DNA of 64,000 nucleotides from Accumulibacter sp. (lineage in GTDB: Bacteria > Pseudomonadota > Gammaproteobacteria > Burkholderiales > Rhodocyclaceae), in assembly GCF_023806625.1 (NCBI RefSeq), contig NZ_JAMTDX010000102.1:1-64000 (forward strand), written 5' to 3'. The notes beneath the pieces are model-generated. The model did no database searches, was not told where the DNA came from, and was given only the letters and a program-made list of their open reading frames with translations. The position numbers and the translations under genes were made by a program. Below, piece by piece: positions 10,125 to 18,910 of the stretch (its first letter is position 1; each line of letters opens with the position of its first letter).

Positions 10125-10292
10125 CCTGCGGATCCAGGTCGGCGCGATCGCCGGGCCCAGACCAGCGCCATGGCCGGGGTAGATGCTCAGAGAGGCAAGC
10201 GGCTCGAGGTCGCGTGCGTTCTTCAGACCGCCAGCGTCGACCACGTCAAAGCCGATGCTCCGGGCCGGCGCTGAAGCGGTCTGCTGGGCGCA
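10125..10292 (-). pseudogene. Remnant of an NAD(P)-binding F420-reductase-like protein (COG2085), C-terminal piece
   Basis: The minus strand encodes SIGFDVVDAGGLKNARDLEPL followed by SIYPGHGAGLGPAIAPTWIRR. This matches the C-terminal dimerisation part of NADPH-dependent F420 reductase-like oxidoreductases (family form approximately FDxVDAGPLxNARYLEPL). Nothing upstream to about 10470 resembles the N-terminal Rossmann fold, so only about 55 codons survive. It lies directly before doxX and probably once belonged to the same operon. Confidence 0.6.
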
Positions 10293-10471
10293 ACTCCATT
10301 GGCCAAATGGAAATGGATCGACGAAGCTGTGACGAACTTGCCAACCTGCATTCCTGGACAATTGGCCGTGGAACCAACCGGCCGAGGTGCCGCGAGTGGC
10401 TTGCCCGTACGCCGGCAAAGTGACCCAGATCCCGCCGCCTCGGACGCGCGAGGCGGCTCGCGTGACACTCC

Positions 10472-11323
10472 TCATGGGCTCGCACCCCTGGCGATCAGTT
10501 CGCGCAGGAAGCGCACGGGGATCGCGAAGCTGATCCCCGACGGCTTGCTGAGCATTGACTCCTTGCTTTCCTTGACGAAGACCATGTTGAGCAGGCCGAT
10601 CACCTGTCCGTGGTTCAGCTCGAAGAGCGGCCCGCCGCTGTTGCCCGGATACGCGGTGGCGTCGAGCTGATAGATGTCGAAGGCGCCGCTCCTGATCTGC
10701 TGCACGACACGCGCGTTGATCTGCCGGGCGTTCGCTGCGGGCACGGCGATCGGGGTTATCGCGGAGATTATCCCGCGATGGGTGACCGGAGAAAGACCCA
10801 GGACGGCACCGATCGGGAAGCCGGTGAAGGCCACCGACTGGCCTTCGCGAACGGCGTCGGCCTCGTCGAGCGAAAGAACCGGCAGCGCCGGGCCGTCGAT
10901 CCTCAACAGTGCGAGGTCATGCACATTGTCGACCGCCACGATCCGTGCGGCGCGCTGCTGCATCGTCGAGCCCGTGACGCGCGCGACAACCACCAGCCGC
11001 TCTCCGCCAGCCTCGTCGATCGCAGCCTGGATCACGTGGTGGTTGGTCGCCACCAGCCGGCCATCGCCGACCGCGAAGCCTGTGCCGCGCATGACGAACG
11101 GCGGGCTGCGTGTCAGCTGATGCGTTCCGACGACGACGACCGACGGTTTCACCCGGTCGATGATTTCCGGAAGGTCGGCGCGAACGATCCCCGGACCGGC
11201 CAGGACCACGGCGATCAGCACCCGAGCGAAGAAGCCGGACCTCGATCGAGGCATCGCGAGAAACGCATGGCGCAGCGCGCGGGCCGCGAGCGGAAGCAGC
11301 AGGACGAGCAATCTATTCCTCAT
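10472..11323 (-). CDS. Trypsin-like serine protease (DegP/HtrA-like, no PDZ)
   Basis: Predicted periplasmic or secreted S1C-type protease of 283 residues. The catalytic triad is readable: His in LVATNHHVIQAA, Asp in VHDLALLRIDG and Ser in TAYPGNSGGPLFE. It ends soon after the protease fold (ISFAIPVRFLRELI) with no PDZ domain, unlike DegP/DegS. An in-frame ATG at 11254 would give a clean signal peptide (FFARVLIAVVLAGPGIVRA), so the true start may be there. Neither start has a good ribosome site. It follows the transglycosylase gene on the same strand, 83 bases away. Confidence 0.85.
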   Translation of the reverse strand: MRNRLLVLLLPLAARALRHAFLAMPRSRSGFFARVLIAVVLAGPGIVRADLPEIIDRVKPSVVVVGTHQLTRSPPFVMRGTGFAVGDGRLVATNHHVIQAAIDEAGGERLVVVARVTGSTMQQRAARIVAVDNVHDLALLRIDGPALPVLSLDEADAVREGQSVAFTGFPIGAVLGLSPVTHRGIISAITPIAVPAANARQINARVVQQIRSGAFDIYQLDATAYPGNSGGPLFELNHGQVIGLLNMVFVKESKESMLSKPSGISFAIPVRFLRELIARGASP

Positions 11324-11406
11324 TTCGTGAACCGGTCGGCATCGCCGCGGACACGCTCGCCGCGCAGCGATTCGGCAGGCTTGCGGCGATATCCGGTAGC
11401 AGCCCC

Positions 11407-12333
11407 CTACTTCGCCTCCCGAATTTTCGGCAACTCCGGAGAAGGCGCCGTTACGCGCGCGTCGTAAGGGTGTTCCTCACCCCTGAACAGACTCAGGATT
11501 CTCTTCACGTAGCCGCGCGTCTCGGCGTACGGCGGTACGCCCCGATAGCGATTCACTGCGCCCTCTCCGGCGTTGTAGGCGGCGGCGACGAGACTGACGT
11601 CGCCCTCGAAATAGGCGAGCAACCAGCGCAGGTAGGCGAGCCCGCCCCGCAGGTTCTGCTCGGGATCGAAGGGCTTGCTGACGTTGAACCGCGCCGAGGT
11701 GTCCGGAATCAGCTGCATCAGCCCCTGCGCGTTCTTGTTCGAGACGGCCTGCGGATTGAAGTTCGACTCGGCGCGAATCACCGCCAACGCAAGCCGCGGA
11801 CTGACCCCGTACTCGGGCGCCAACTGGTTCACCAGGCCGACGACCACCTTTTGTGCCTCGCCGTTGGGGATCAATACGTCCCTGGCGTCCTCGAAGGGAA
11901 CGACTCCGCGCAGGCACGGCGGAGTCTGCGACGTCGGTTCGCCGACGAAGCGCTGCATCCGTTGCGACTGGACGTGACCCTGCTTCGCCGCCATGGCGAA
12001 GAAGTACGCGGCGCGGGCGTCGTCGCGCTCGACGCCACGGCCGTTGGCGTACATCCAGCCGAGGCTGAACTGCGCCTCGGCGTCGCCGAGGCGAGCCCCT
12101 TCGCAGTACACCCTGGCAGCCCGTGCGTAATCCCTCGGTACGCCCTCGCCGTGCTCGAAGGCGACGGCCTCCCTGCGCAGCGCGAGCAGGCGCTCACCGT
12201 CTGCGTCACGGGGTGCCTCTCTGGCCAGCGCCAGAGGAGCACACTGCACGACGAGGCCGAGCAGGCCACAGAAAACCAGCGCGCCCTTGCGCACGAGAGC
12301 GGAGCAGCGCACGCAATCGGGCGACATCAGCAC
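11407..12333 (-). CDS. Sel1-repeat lytic transglycosylase (SLT domain)
   Basis: 308-residue exported murein-cleaving enzyme. After a signal-like hydrophobic segment ([17 protein letters not shown]), Sel1-type repeats cover about residues 55-130 ([38 protein letters not shown]). A C-terminal SLT domain follows from about 165, with the catalytic Glu in [15 protein letters not shown], then [26 protein letters not shown] and [15 protein letters not shown]. Its start overlaps the 3' end of the epimerase gene by seven bases, placing it at the end of the polysaccharide block. Here it may open the wall for export or assembly of a surface polymer (inference). Confidence 0.88.
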   Translation of the reverse strand: MLMSPDCVRCSALVRKGALVFCGLLGLVVQCAPLALAREAPRDADGERLLALRREAVAFEHGEGVPRDYARAARVYCEGARLGDAEAQFSLGWMYANGRGVERDDARAAYFFAMAAKQGHVQSQRMQRFVGEPTSQTPPCLRGVVPFEDARDVLIPNGEAQKVVVGLVNQLAPEYGVSPRLALAVIRAESNFNPQAVSNKNAQGLMQLIPDTSARFNVSKPFDPEQNLRGGLAYLRWLLAYFEGDVSLVAAAYNAGEGAVNRYRGVPPYAETRGYVKRILSLFRGEEHPYDARVTAPSPELPKIREAK

Positions 12334-13397
12334 ACTCCCTCGGTCACCGCAAAGCGCGCCAGGTACCAGGGCATCGCGGCGCGAATGCCTTCTGCGAGCC
12401 GATGCGTCGGCAGGTAACCCAGCAGACGTCTGGCCTTGCCGATGTCGGCCTGCGAATGCCGCACGTCGCCCGGCCGGAAGTCGCGATAGACGGGCCGCAG
12501 ATCGCGCAGCCCGGGCCTGACACCGGCCAGGGCGTCGCGGAGAATCTCGAACAGCTGGTTCAGCGAGGTGCGGTCATCGACGGCGACGTTGTAGACCTGA
12601 TTGACGGCCTCCGGATTCGCGGTCGTCGCGGCCAGCAGGTTCGCCTGAACGGCGTTGTCCACGAAGCAGAAGTCGCGGCTCGTTTCACCGTCACCGTTGA
12701 TGCTCACCGCTTCGCCGAGCAGCATCGCTCGTGCCCAGCGCGGTATCACCGCGGCGTAGGCCCCTTCGGGATCCTGCCTCGCGCCGAAGACGTTGAAGTA
12801 GCGGAGGCCGATCGAGGCGAAGCCGTAGCAACGTGCGAAGACCTCGGCGTACAGTTCATTGACCAGTTTGCTGACCGCGTACGGAGAGAGCGGCCGGCCA
12901 ATGCGCTCCTCGACCTTCGGCAACTCCTGGTGGTCGCCATAGGTCGAACTCGACGCGGCGTAGACGAAGCGCCTGACGCCGGCGTCGCGGGCGGCAACGA
13001 GAAGGTTCAGGAAGGCATCGACGTTCGCCGCGTTGGTGGCCAGCGGATTGGCCAGCGAGCGCGGTACCGAGCCCAGCGCCGCCTGGTGGAGCACGAAGTC
13101 GACCCCGCGACAGGCCTCGCGACAAACCGCCGGGTCACAGAGGTCGGCCTCGATGAAGCGATGACGGCGCCACTGTTCCGGTCCGACCAGATCACGCACT
13201 TCGTCGAGGTTGCGCTGGTGGCCGGTGGCGAAGTTGTCGAGTCCGACGACCGTCTGACCGAGGCGGAGCAGCTTCTCGACAAGGTGCGAACCGATGAAGC
13301 CGGCGCTGCCGGTGACCAGCCACGACGCGGGCTGGCCGCGCAATCGCTCGGTGGCGGCGACCAGCGCCGGCGGCGCGCCAGGAATCAGAGGCGCCAC
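12327..13397 (-). CDS. tviC: NAD-dependent UDP-sugar 4-epimerase (WbpP/TviC-like)
   Basis: Extended short-chain dehydrogenase of 356 residues that would interconvert UDP-GlcNAc/UDP-GalNAc or their uronic acids. The NAD-binding GSAGFIGSH lies at about residues 31-39, the catalytic SSSTYGD with Tyr173-x3-Lys177 (YAVSK) follows, and the substrate loop ends [21 protein letters not shown]. The N-terminal extension before the Rossmann fold is typical of WbpP/TviC. Its start overlaps the upstream dehydrogenase gene by 13 bases, and the dehydrogenase-epimerase pair matches the Vi-antigen and B-band O-antigen precursor pathways. The symbol is by similarity. Confidence 0.86.
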   Translation of the reverse strand: MAPLIPGAPPALVAATERLRGQPASWLVTGSAGFIGSHLVEKLLRLGQTVVGLDNFATGHQRNLDEVRDLVGPEQWRRHRFIEADLCDPAVCREACRGVDFVLHQAALGSVPRSLANPLATNAANVDAFLNLLVAARDAGVRRFVYAASSSTYGDHQELPKVEERIGRPLSPYAVSKLVNELYAEVFARCYGFASIGLRYFNVFGARQDPEGAYAAVIPRWARAMLLGEAVSINGDGETSRDFCFVDNAVQANLLAATTANPEAVNQVYNVAVDDRTSLNQLFEILRDALAGVRPGLRDLRPVYRDFRPGDVRHSQADIGKARRLLGYLPTHRLAEGIRAAMPWYLARFAVTEGVC

Positions 13398-14665
13398 ACC
13401 GTCACTCCGTGCTCACGCAGTTCGCGTTCGCTGAACATGCTCTTGACGTCGCTGAGCACGCCGCCCGGCTCGAGCTTGCCGACGATCTCGGCGACCGGTC
13501 GCGCCCTGAACTGGCGGTGGGCAACTGCGGCGACGATTGCTGCCGCTCGTGGCAGTTCCTCCCAGGGGACCGGTTCGACGCCGTATTCGTGGCGGGCTTC
13601 GTCGGGGTCGGCGACCGGTTCGTGGACCACGACCTTCGCGCCGTATGACTCGAGCTCGCGGATCACGTCGATGACCCGCGAGTTGCGCAGGTCGGGACAG
13701 TCTTCCTTGAAGGTCAGACCGAGGATGATGATCGGAGCGTTCCTGACCTGCCAGCCGTTACGGACCAGCTGCTTGACCGTCTGCTCGGCGACGAACTTGC
13801 CCATCCCGTCGTTGATCCTCCGCCCGGCGTTGATCACCTCCGGGTGATAGCCGAGCATTTCGGCCTTGTGGGTCAGGTAGTAGGGATCGACTCCGATGCA
13901 GTGCCCGCCGACGAGACCCGGCCGGAACGGCAGGAAGTTCCATTTGCTGCCCGCGGCTTCGAGCACCTCGAGCGTATCGATGCCGATGCGCTCGAAGATG
14001 ATCGCCAGTTCGTTCATCAGTGCAATGTTCAGGTCACGCTGCGTGTTCTCGATCACTTTGGCCGCCTCGGCGACCTTGATGCTCGATGCCGGGTACACGC
14101 CGGCAGTGATCACGCTCGCGTACATTTCGCGCACCCGCTCGAGCGTCGCGGGAGTATCACCCGAGACGACCTTGACGATCCGGGTCAGCGTCCGCTCCTT
14201 GTCGCCCGGGTTGATTCGCTCGGGGGAGTAGCCGACGAAGAAGTCCTTCTTCCAGGTCATCCCCGAATGCTTTTCGATGATCGGGATACAGACCTCTTCG
14301 GTGGCCCCTGGATAGACCGTCGACTCGAAGACGACCGTCGCGCCGCGCTTGAGGTTACGGCCGACCGCTTCCGACGCTCCGATCAGCGGGGAAAAATCCG
14401 GCTGATGTGCCTGGTCGACGGGCGTCGGCACCGCGACGATCACGAAGTCCGCGTCCGCGAGTGCGGCCGGATCGTTGCCGACCTCGAGGTGAATGGCCTC
14501 CTTCAGGTCGGCACTGCTCACCTCGCCGGTCGGATCGACATATTGCCGATACTGGGCGACCTTGTCCGGCGACAGATCGTAGCCGATTGTCCGGTGTTTC
14601 TTGCCGAACTCGACTGCCAAAGGCAACCCGACGTAACCCAGCCCCACCACTGCGACAATAGTCAT
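13385..14665 (-). CDS. tviB: UDP-sugar 6-dehydrogenase (TviB/WbpO-like)
   Basis: Oxidises a UDP-N-acetylhexosamine to the uronic acid with two NAD+, supplying an acidic sugar for exopolysaccharide. It has 426 residues. The N-terminal [10 protein letters not shown] binds [13 protein letters not shown] and [14 protein letters not shown] mark the family, and the catalytic Cys256 lies in [15 protein letters not shown]. The C-terminal domain contains [16 protein letters not shown]. The form resembles WbpO/TviB (N-acetyl sugar) more than Ugd (glucose), but substrate choice is inference. GAGAGGAAG precedes the start. prsT ends 50 bases upstream and the epimerase overlaps downstream. Confidence 0.92.
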   Translation of the reverse strand: MTIVAVVGLGYVGLPLAVEFGKKHRTIGYDLSPDKVAQYRQYVDPTGEVSSADLKEAIHLEVGNDPAALADADFVIVAVPTPVDQAHQPDFSPLIGASEAVGRNLKRGATVVFESTVYPGATEEVCIPIIEKHSGMTWKKDFFVGYSPERINPGDKERTLTRIVKVVSGDTPATLERVREMYASVITAGVYPASSIKVAEAAKVIENTQRDLNIALMNELAIIFERIGIDTLEVLEAAGSKWNFLPFRPGLVGGHCIGVDPYYLTHKAEMLGYHPEVINAGRRINDGMGKFVAEQTVKQLVRNGWQVRNAPIIILGLTFKEDCPDLRNSRVIDVIRELESYGAKVVVHEPVADPDEARHEYGVEPVPWEELPRAAAIVAAVAHRQFRARPVAEIVGKLEPGGVLSDVKSMFSERELREHGVTVWRL

Positions 14666-14715
14666 CTGCTCTGTTCTTCCTCTCGGTGTTGTTCAATTCA
14701 GGCCCCCGCGCCTGC

Positions 14716-17499
14716 TTACAGACCTTTCAGCAGCTGTGCGACCTCCGCCTGTGCGGCGAACTTGTCACCCAGCTTGGCCAGCTGGTCGAGCTGGGCTTTC
14801 GCCTCAGCCTTCTGACCCGCCTTGATCAGCGCCCGCGCATAGTTCAAACGGATCACCGAAGCGTCGGGAGCGAGCTCGAGCGCCTTCCTGAACAGATCGA
14901 GAGCGCGGGAAGTGTCGCCCTTCTCGGCCAGCAGCCCAGCCAGAGTATCCATCACCGCTGGCTGATTCGGTGCCAACTTGTTGGCCTTCTCGGCGTATTC
15001 GATGGCTTTCGGGTCCTTCATCTGCCCACTCACCCAGGCCAGGTTGTTGAGCATCATCGGATTGTCCGGCTGCGCTTCGAGCAGCACGCGGTAATGCTTC
15101 GCCGCGCTGGCGTAGTCCTTGTGCGAACCCGCCAGCTCGGCGAGGTACAGGCGGAAGCGCACGTCCTTGGGATGCTCCTTGAGCCAGGTCTCGGCGAACT
15201 TGTCGGCCTCGCTGCCGTTACCCCCGGTGAACAGCGCCCAGTGCAGCTTGGTCGCCAGTTCGCTCGACCCGCTTTCCTTGAGCCCGTTGCGGTAGGCCGT
15301 AGCGGCGTCGCTCCAGGCCTTCTGCGAGGCGTGGGCGTCGCCCTCGAAGAGATAGCCGACGGCCTCCTTCGGCCGCTGTCTCTGCACCTCGCGGGCAACG
15401 GCGATCGCTTCTTTGGTCCGCCCGGCGTCTAGGTGGAGCATGATCAGCCCGCGCTGCGCTTCGAGCGAGTCGGCCTTGATCTGCAGTGCCTTCTGGAGGT
15501 CCTTCAGCGCCGCGTCCTTGTTCTTCGCCGCGACCTCGATCTCCGCCATGCGCAGGTAGGGCAGGACCGAATCGGGCCTGAGTGTCGCGAGCTTGCCGTA
15601 AGTCGCCAGGGCCTGGTTGTAATCCTCGGCAACCTGCTGCACGCGTCCGGCGGCATCGAGGATTTCCGGCCGGTCGGGCAAAGCCGCAAGGGCATCCTGG
15701 GCCGCCGAGAGCGCCGCCTTGTTGTCCTTCTTGGCCAGGTACCAGGCGATCAATCGCAGACGCGGCGCGCTGGCCGTCGGATCTGCGGTGACCGCGCGGG
15801 TAAGCAAAGCGACTATCTCTTCGCTGCCCGCGTTCTGTTTGACTCGCAGGTCGGCCAGCGCGACGAGCGCCTGAACGTTCTTCGGATCCTTGGCCAGAAC
15901 GGACTCGAAGCGTTTCTTCGCTTCCTCCGGCTTTTTGTCCGCGAGGTCGAGGTTGGCGAGATTGGCTGCGGCCGGGAAATACGCGGGATTCAGCGACAGG
16001 GCCTTCTCGAAACTCTTCCGCGCACCGGCGAGATCCTTCTTGCCGATCAGCGCAGTGCCGCGCAGGTTGTGAGTCAGCGGGTTGTCAGGCTGCTTCTTCT
16101 CGAGTGCCGCGATCGCCTTCAGCGCCTGGTCGAATTCGCGGCGCTGGAGGTGAGCCGTGATCAGCGTCATGTCGGCGCGGGTTCCGGTGTCGCCGGCAGC
16201 GACCTGTTCGAGGTCGCGGAAAGCGACTTCGCTGTCGCCCTTGGCCAGGCTGATCATCGCCAGTGACGTCCGCTTGGTCGGATCCTTCGGATCGAGCGCC
16301 GAGGCCTTGGCGAAATAGCTGCCGGCTTTGTCGACCTGTCCGTTCTGGAGGTAGACCTGACCGGCCAGAGCGAGCAGGTTGGGGTCCTTTTCGATCTTGT
16401 CGAGGATCGGCTCGAGAATGCCGAGCGCCTTCGCCGCCCGCCCATCACGCAGGTAGCTGGCGATCAGCGCCCGGCGGGCCATTCCCAGAGGCGGGGTCTG
16501 CGGCAAAGCCTTGAGCAGGTACGTTTCGGCCTGCGGAAAGGACTGCAGCTGATACTCGATCAGACCGGCGAGCTGCAGCGCCAGTGGATTCTCGGGAGCC
16601 ACGCGAAGCGTCAGCTGGATGGCATCGCGAGCGGCGGCGTAGTCCTTCTGTTGATAGGCCAGCGCAGCACGCAGGTAGAGGGTCTGCGGGTGATTGGCGG
16701 AAACCTTCTTCATCTGCTCGAGCTGCTGGCTCGCCTCGTCGAGCTTGCCCTCGGAGAGCAGCTGGCGGACGATCGCCGCATGCGCGGCGAGGTAGTCGGG
16801 CTTGATCTCGAGCGACTTGCGGTAAGCGGCGAGCGCGCCGGTCTGATCCTGCTGTGCGGCGAGAAGGTCGCCTTTGAGCTGCCACGCATCGTACAGCCCG
16901 GGTGAAGCTTCGATTCCCCGGTCGAGCAGGGCGACGGCGCCCGGCATGTCTCCCTTGCTGGCCTTGAGCCGCGCTTCGCCGATCAACGCCGGCGAATAGC
17001 CCGGCTGCGCGGAGAGCGAAGCCGCATAAGCCGCCTCGGCGAGATCGGGCTTGCCCTGCAGCAGGTAGGCCTGACCGATGGTCGTCTGCAGATCGGCCTT
17101 GGCCTCGGCCGTGGTCAGCTCGGCTTTCGCCAGGTCGTTGATCACCTTGTCCCCCTGGCCCATCGTGAGCAAGGTCCGTGCGAGCAGCGGAATGACCTGA
17201 TCGTCGGGGTACTTGAGATCCTGCGCCTTGCGCAGTTCGACCTCTGCCCCGGCGGGATCTCCGCCGTCGAGCAGCGCCTTGGCCAGCAGGAATCGCGCTT
17301 CGCCACTCTGCGGATCCTTCTGCAGGACGTTCTTCAGCTGGATCACGGCCGTCTTGTGGTCGTGTTTCTGCAGGGACTCCTTGGCCGAGTTCATCAGGGC
17401 TTCGGGACTTTCGCCCCCGCATCCAGCGAGAAGAAGAGCAGCCAGCAACGCCGAAGCAGTCGCCTTGCGCAGTACCTGCGCCCGTTTGCCAATAGTCAT
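14716..17499 (-). CDS. prsT: PEP-CTERM system TPR-repeat lipoprotein PrsT
   Basis: 927-residue lipoprotein. The signal peptide ends in the lipobox LLLAGC, with the lipidated Cys at about residue 27. The rest is almost entirely tetratricopeptide repeats (for example AEAAYAASLSAQPGYSPALIGEARLKASKGD and DALAALPDRPEILDAAGRVQQ). It matches the large TPR lipoprotein that accompanies PrsK/PrsR in PEP-CTERM/exosortase exopolysaccharide clusters, where it probably forms a periplasmic assembly scaffold. Its leader is only about 50 bases from the prsR stop and contains the prsR terminator, so prsT either has its own promoter inside prsR or depends on read-through. Confidence 0.9.
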   Translation of the reverse strand: MTIGKRAQVLRKATASALLAALLLAGCGGESPEALMNSAKESLQKHDHKTAVIQLKNVLQKDPQSGEARFLLAKALLDGGDPAGAEVELRKAQDLKYPDDQVIPLLARTLLTMGQGDKVINDLAKAELTTAEAKADLQTTIGQAYLLQGKPDLAEAAYAASLSAQPGYSPALIGEARLKASKGDMPGAVALLDRGIEASPGLYDAWQLKGDLLAAQQDQTGALAAYRKSLEIKPDYLAAHAAIVRQLLSEGKLDEASQQLEQMKKVSANHPQTLYLRAALAYQQKDYAAARDAIQLTLRVAPENPLALQLAGLIEYQLQSFPQAETYLLKALPQTPPLGMARRALIASYLRDGRAAKALGILEPILDKIEKDPNLLALAGQVYLQNGQVDKAGSYFAKASALDPKDPTKRTSLAMISLAKGDSEVAFRDLEQVAAGDTGTRADMTLITAHLQRREFDQALKAIAALEKKQPDNPLTHNLRGTALIGKKDLAGARKSFEKALSLNPAYFPAAANLANLDLADKKPEEAKKRFESVLAKDPKNVQALVALADLRVKQNAGSEEIVALLTRAVTADPTASAPRLRLIAWYLAKKDNKAALSAAQDALAALPDRPEILDAAGRVQQVAEDYNQALATYGKLATLRPDSVLPYLRMAEIEVAAKNKDAALKDLQKALQIKADSLEAQRGLIMLHLDAGRTKEAIAVAREVQRQRPKEAVGYLFEGDAHASQKAWSDAATAYRNGLKESGSSELATKLHWALFTGGNGSEADKFAETWLKEHPKDVRFRLYLAELAGSHKDYASAAKHYRVLLEAQPDNPMMLNNLAWVSGQMKDPKAIEYAEKANKLAPNQPAVMDTLAGLLAEKGDTSRALDLFRKALELAPDASVIRLNYARALIKAGQKAEAKAQLDQLAKLGDKFAAQAEVAQLLKGL

Positions 17500-17520
17500 G
17501 AGGGTTCCCCGCAGCGTCAG

Positions 17521-17550
17521 AAAAATACCCCTGGAAATCGCCCAGGGGGC
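17521..17550 (-). terminator. Rho-independent terminator of prsK-prsR
   Basis: On the minus strand, CCCCTGG pairs with CCAGGGG (plus-strand arms 17528-17534 and 17542-17548, seven-base loop), followed directly by TATTTTTC. It begins two bases after the prsR stop and lies inside the prsT leader. Confidence 0.82.
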
Positions 17551-17551
17551 T

Positions 17552-18910
17552 CTACTTCAAACCGAATCGGTGCATCATGTCGTACAGGGTCGGGCGAGTC
17601 ACGCCGAGCAGTTCGGCCGCCCTGACGACGTTTCCGTCGGCGCGTGCCAGCGCCGTGATGACCACCCTGCGCTCGGCCTCGTCGCGAGCGTGGCGCAGAT
17701 CGAGTGCCGCCGTCTCGCTCTGCTGCGAGTCGCTCAGGCCGATGTCGGCGGCCGTGATCTGGTTGCCTTCGGCCATGATCACCGAGCGCTTGATGCAGTT
17801 CTCGAGCTCACGCACGTTGCCTGGCCAAGCATGCGTCTCGATGACACGCAGGGCGTCCTCGCGCAGGGTCATCGCCCCGCGGTTGTTCTCGGCGGCGAAG
17901 CGACGGACGAAAGCGTGCGCGAGCAGCGCGGCGTCGCCGAGGCGGTCGCGCAGCGGCGGGATGTTGATGATGATCTCGGCCAGCCGGTAGTAGAGGTCCT
18001 CGCGGAAACGGCCTTCGCTGATCAGGCTTCTGAGGTTCTGGTGCGTCGCACAGACGATCCGCACATTGACCGGAATCTCGTTCCTCCCGCCAATCCGCTC
18101 GACGACTCGCTCCTGCAGGAAGCGCAGCAGCTTGGCCTGCAGGGCATGCGGCAGATCGCCGATCTCGTCGAGCATCAGCGTTCCGTTGTTCGCGGTTTCG
18201 ATCTTGCCTGGCGTGGTCTTGACTGCTCCCGTGAAGGCGCCCTTCTCGTAACCGAAGAGTTCGCTCTCCAGCAGGTTGTCGGGAATCGCCGCACAGTTGA
18301 TGGCTACGAAGCGCTCGCGGCGACGCATCGACGACTCATGGACACCGCGGGCGAGCAGTTCCTTGCCGGTTCCGCTTTCGCCGAGCAGCAGTACGGTCGC
18401 ATCGGTCACGCCGACCCGCTCGATCGTCCGGCAGACGCGCAACATCTCGGGGTCACGGGTGATCAGGCCGGAGAGCACGTCCGGCTGCTGCATTGCCTGC
18501 AGCCGCTCGTTCTCGCGCTGCAGTTCATAGAGCCGGTAAGCGCGCTGGATGGTCAGCCCGAGCATGTCCGGCTCGAACGGCTTCGGAAAGAAGTCGTAGG
18601 CACCGAGCGCGATCGCGCGCAACGCGTTGGCCCGGTCGTTCTGACCGGTCAGGACGATGATCTTGGTGTCCGGCTCCTGGGTGAGGATCTCCTCGATCAG
18701 CCTGAACCCCTCGGAGACCGAGTCCGGATCGGGCGGCAGGCCGAGGTCCATGGTCACTACCGGCGGACGATGACGGCGCACCAGGTTGAGCGCGCTCTCC
18801 CGGTCGTCAGCGGTGAGCGTCTCGTACTCGTCGAAGGCCCAGCGCAGCTGCTTCTGCAGTGCCCGGTCGTCCTCGACGATGAGCAGATAGGGCAGTTTCT
18901 CGGCGCTCAT
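17552..18910 (-). CDS. prsR: PEP-CTERM system sigma-54-dependent response regulator PrsR
   Basis: 452-residue NtrC-type activator. The receiver domain has phospho-acceptor Asp55 ([10 protein letters not shown]) and switch Lys in FPKPFEPD. The AAA+ domain has Walker A GESGTGKE, the sigma-54 contact motif GAFTGA, and Walker [14 protein letters not shown] Fis-type helix-turn-helix ends the protein ([23 protein letters not shown]). It overlaps prsK by four bases (ATGA). In Zoogloea, PrsK/PrsR with RpoN is known to drive PEP-CTERM genes needed for floc formation. A similar role here is inference. Confidence 0.94.
   Translation of the reverse strand: MSAEKLPYLLIVEDDRALQKQLRWAFDEYETLTADDRESALNLVRRHRPPVVTMDLGLPPDPDSVSEGFRLIEEILTQEPDTKIIVLTGQNDRANALRAIALGAYDFFPKPFEPDMLGLTIQRAYRLYELQRENERLQAMQQPDVLSGLITRDPEMLRVCRTIERVGVTDATVLLLGESGTGKELLARGVHESSMRRRERFVAINCAAIPDNLLESELFGYEKGAFTGAVKTTPGKIETANNGTLMLDEIGDLPHALQAKLLRFLQERVVERIGGRNEIPVNVRIVCATHQNLRSLISEGRFREDLYYRLAEIIINIPPLRDRLGDAALLAHAFVRRFAAENNRGAMTLREDALRVIETHAWPGNVRELENCIKRSVIMAEGNQITAADIGLSDSQQSETAALDLRHARDEAERRVVITALARADGNVVRAAELLGVTRPTLYDMMHRFGLK

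Noticed and set aside
12123..13847. 574-codon plus-strand open frame opposite the epimerase and dehydrogenase genes
   Set aside because: Crosses the junction of two well-supported minus-strand genes and shows no domain.
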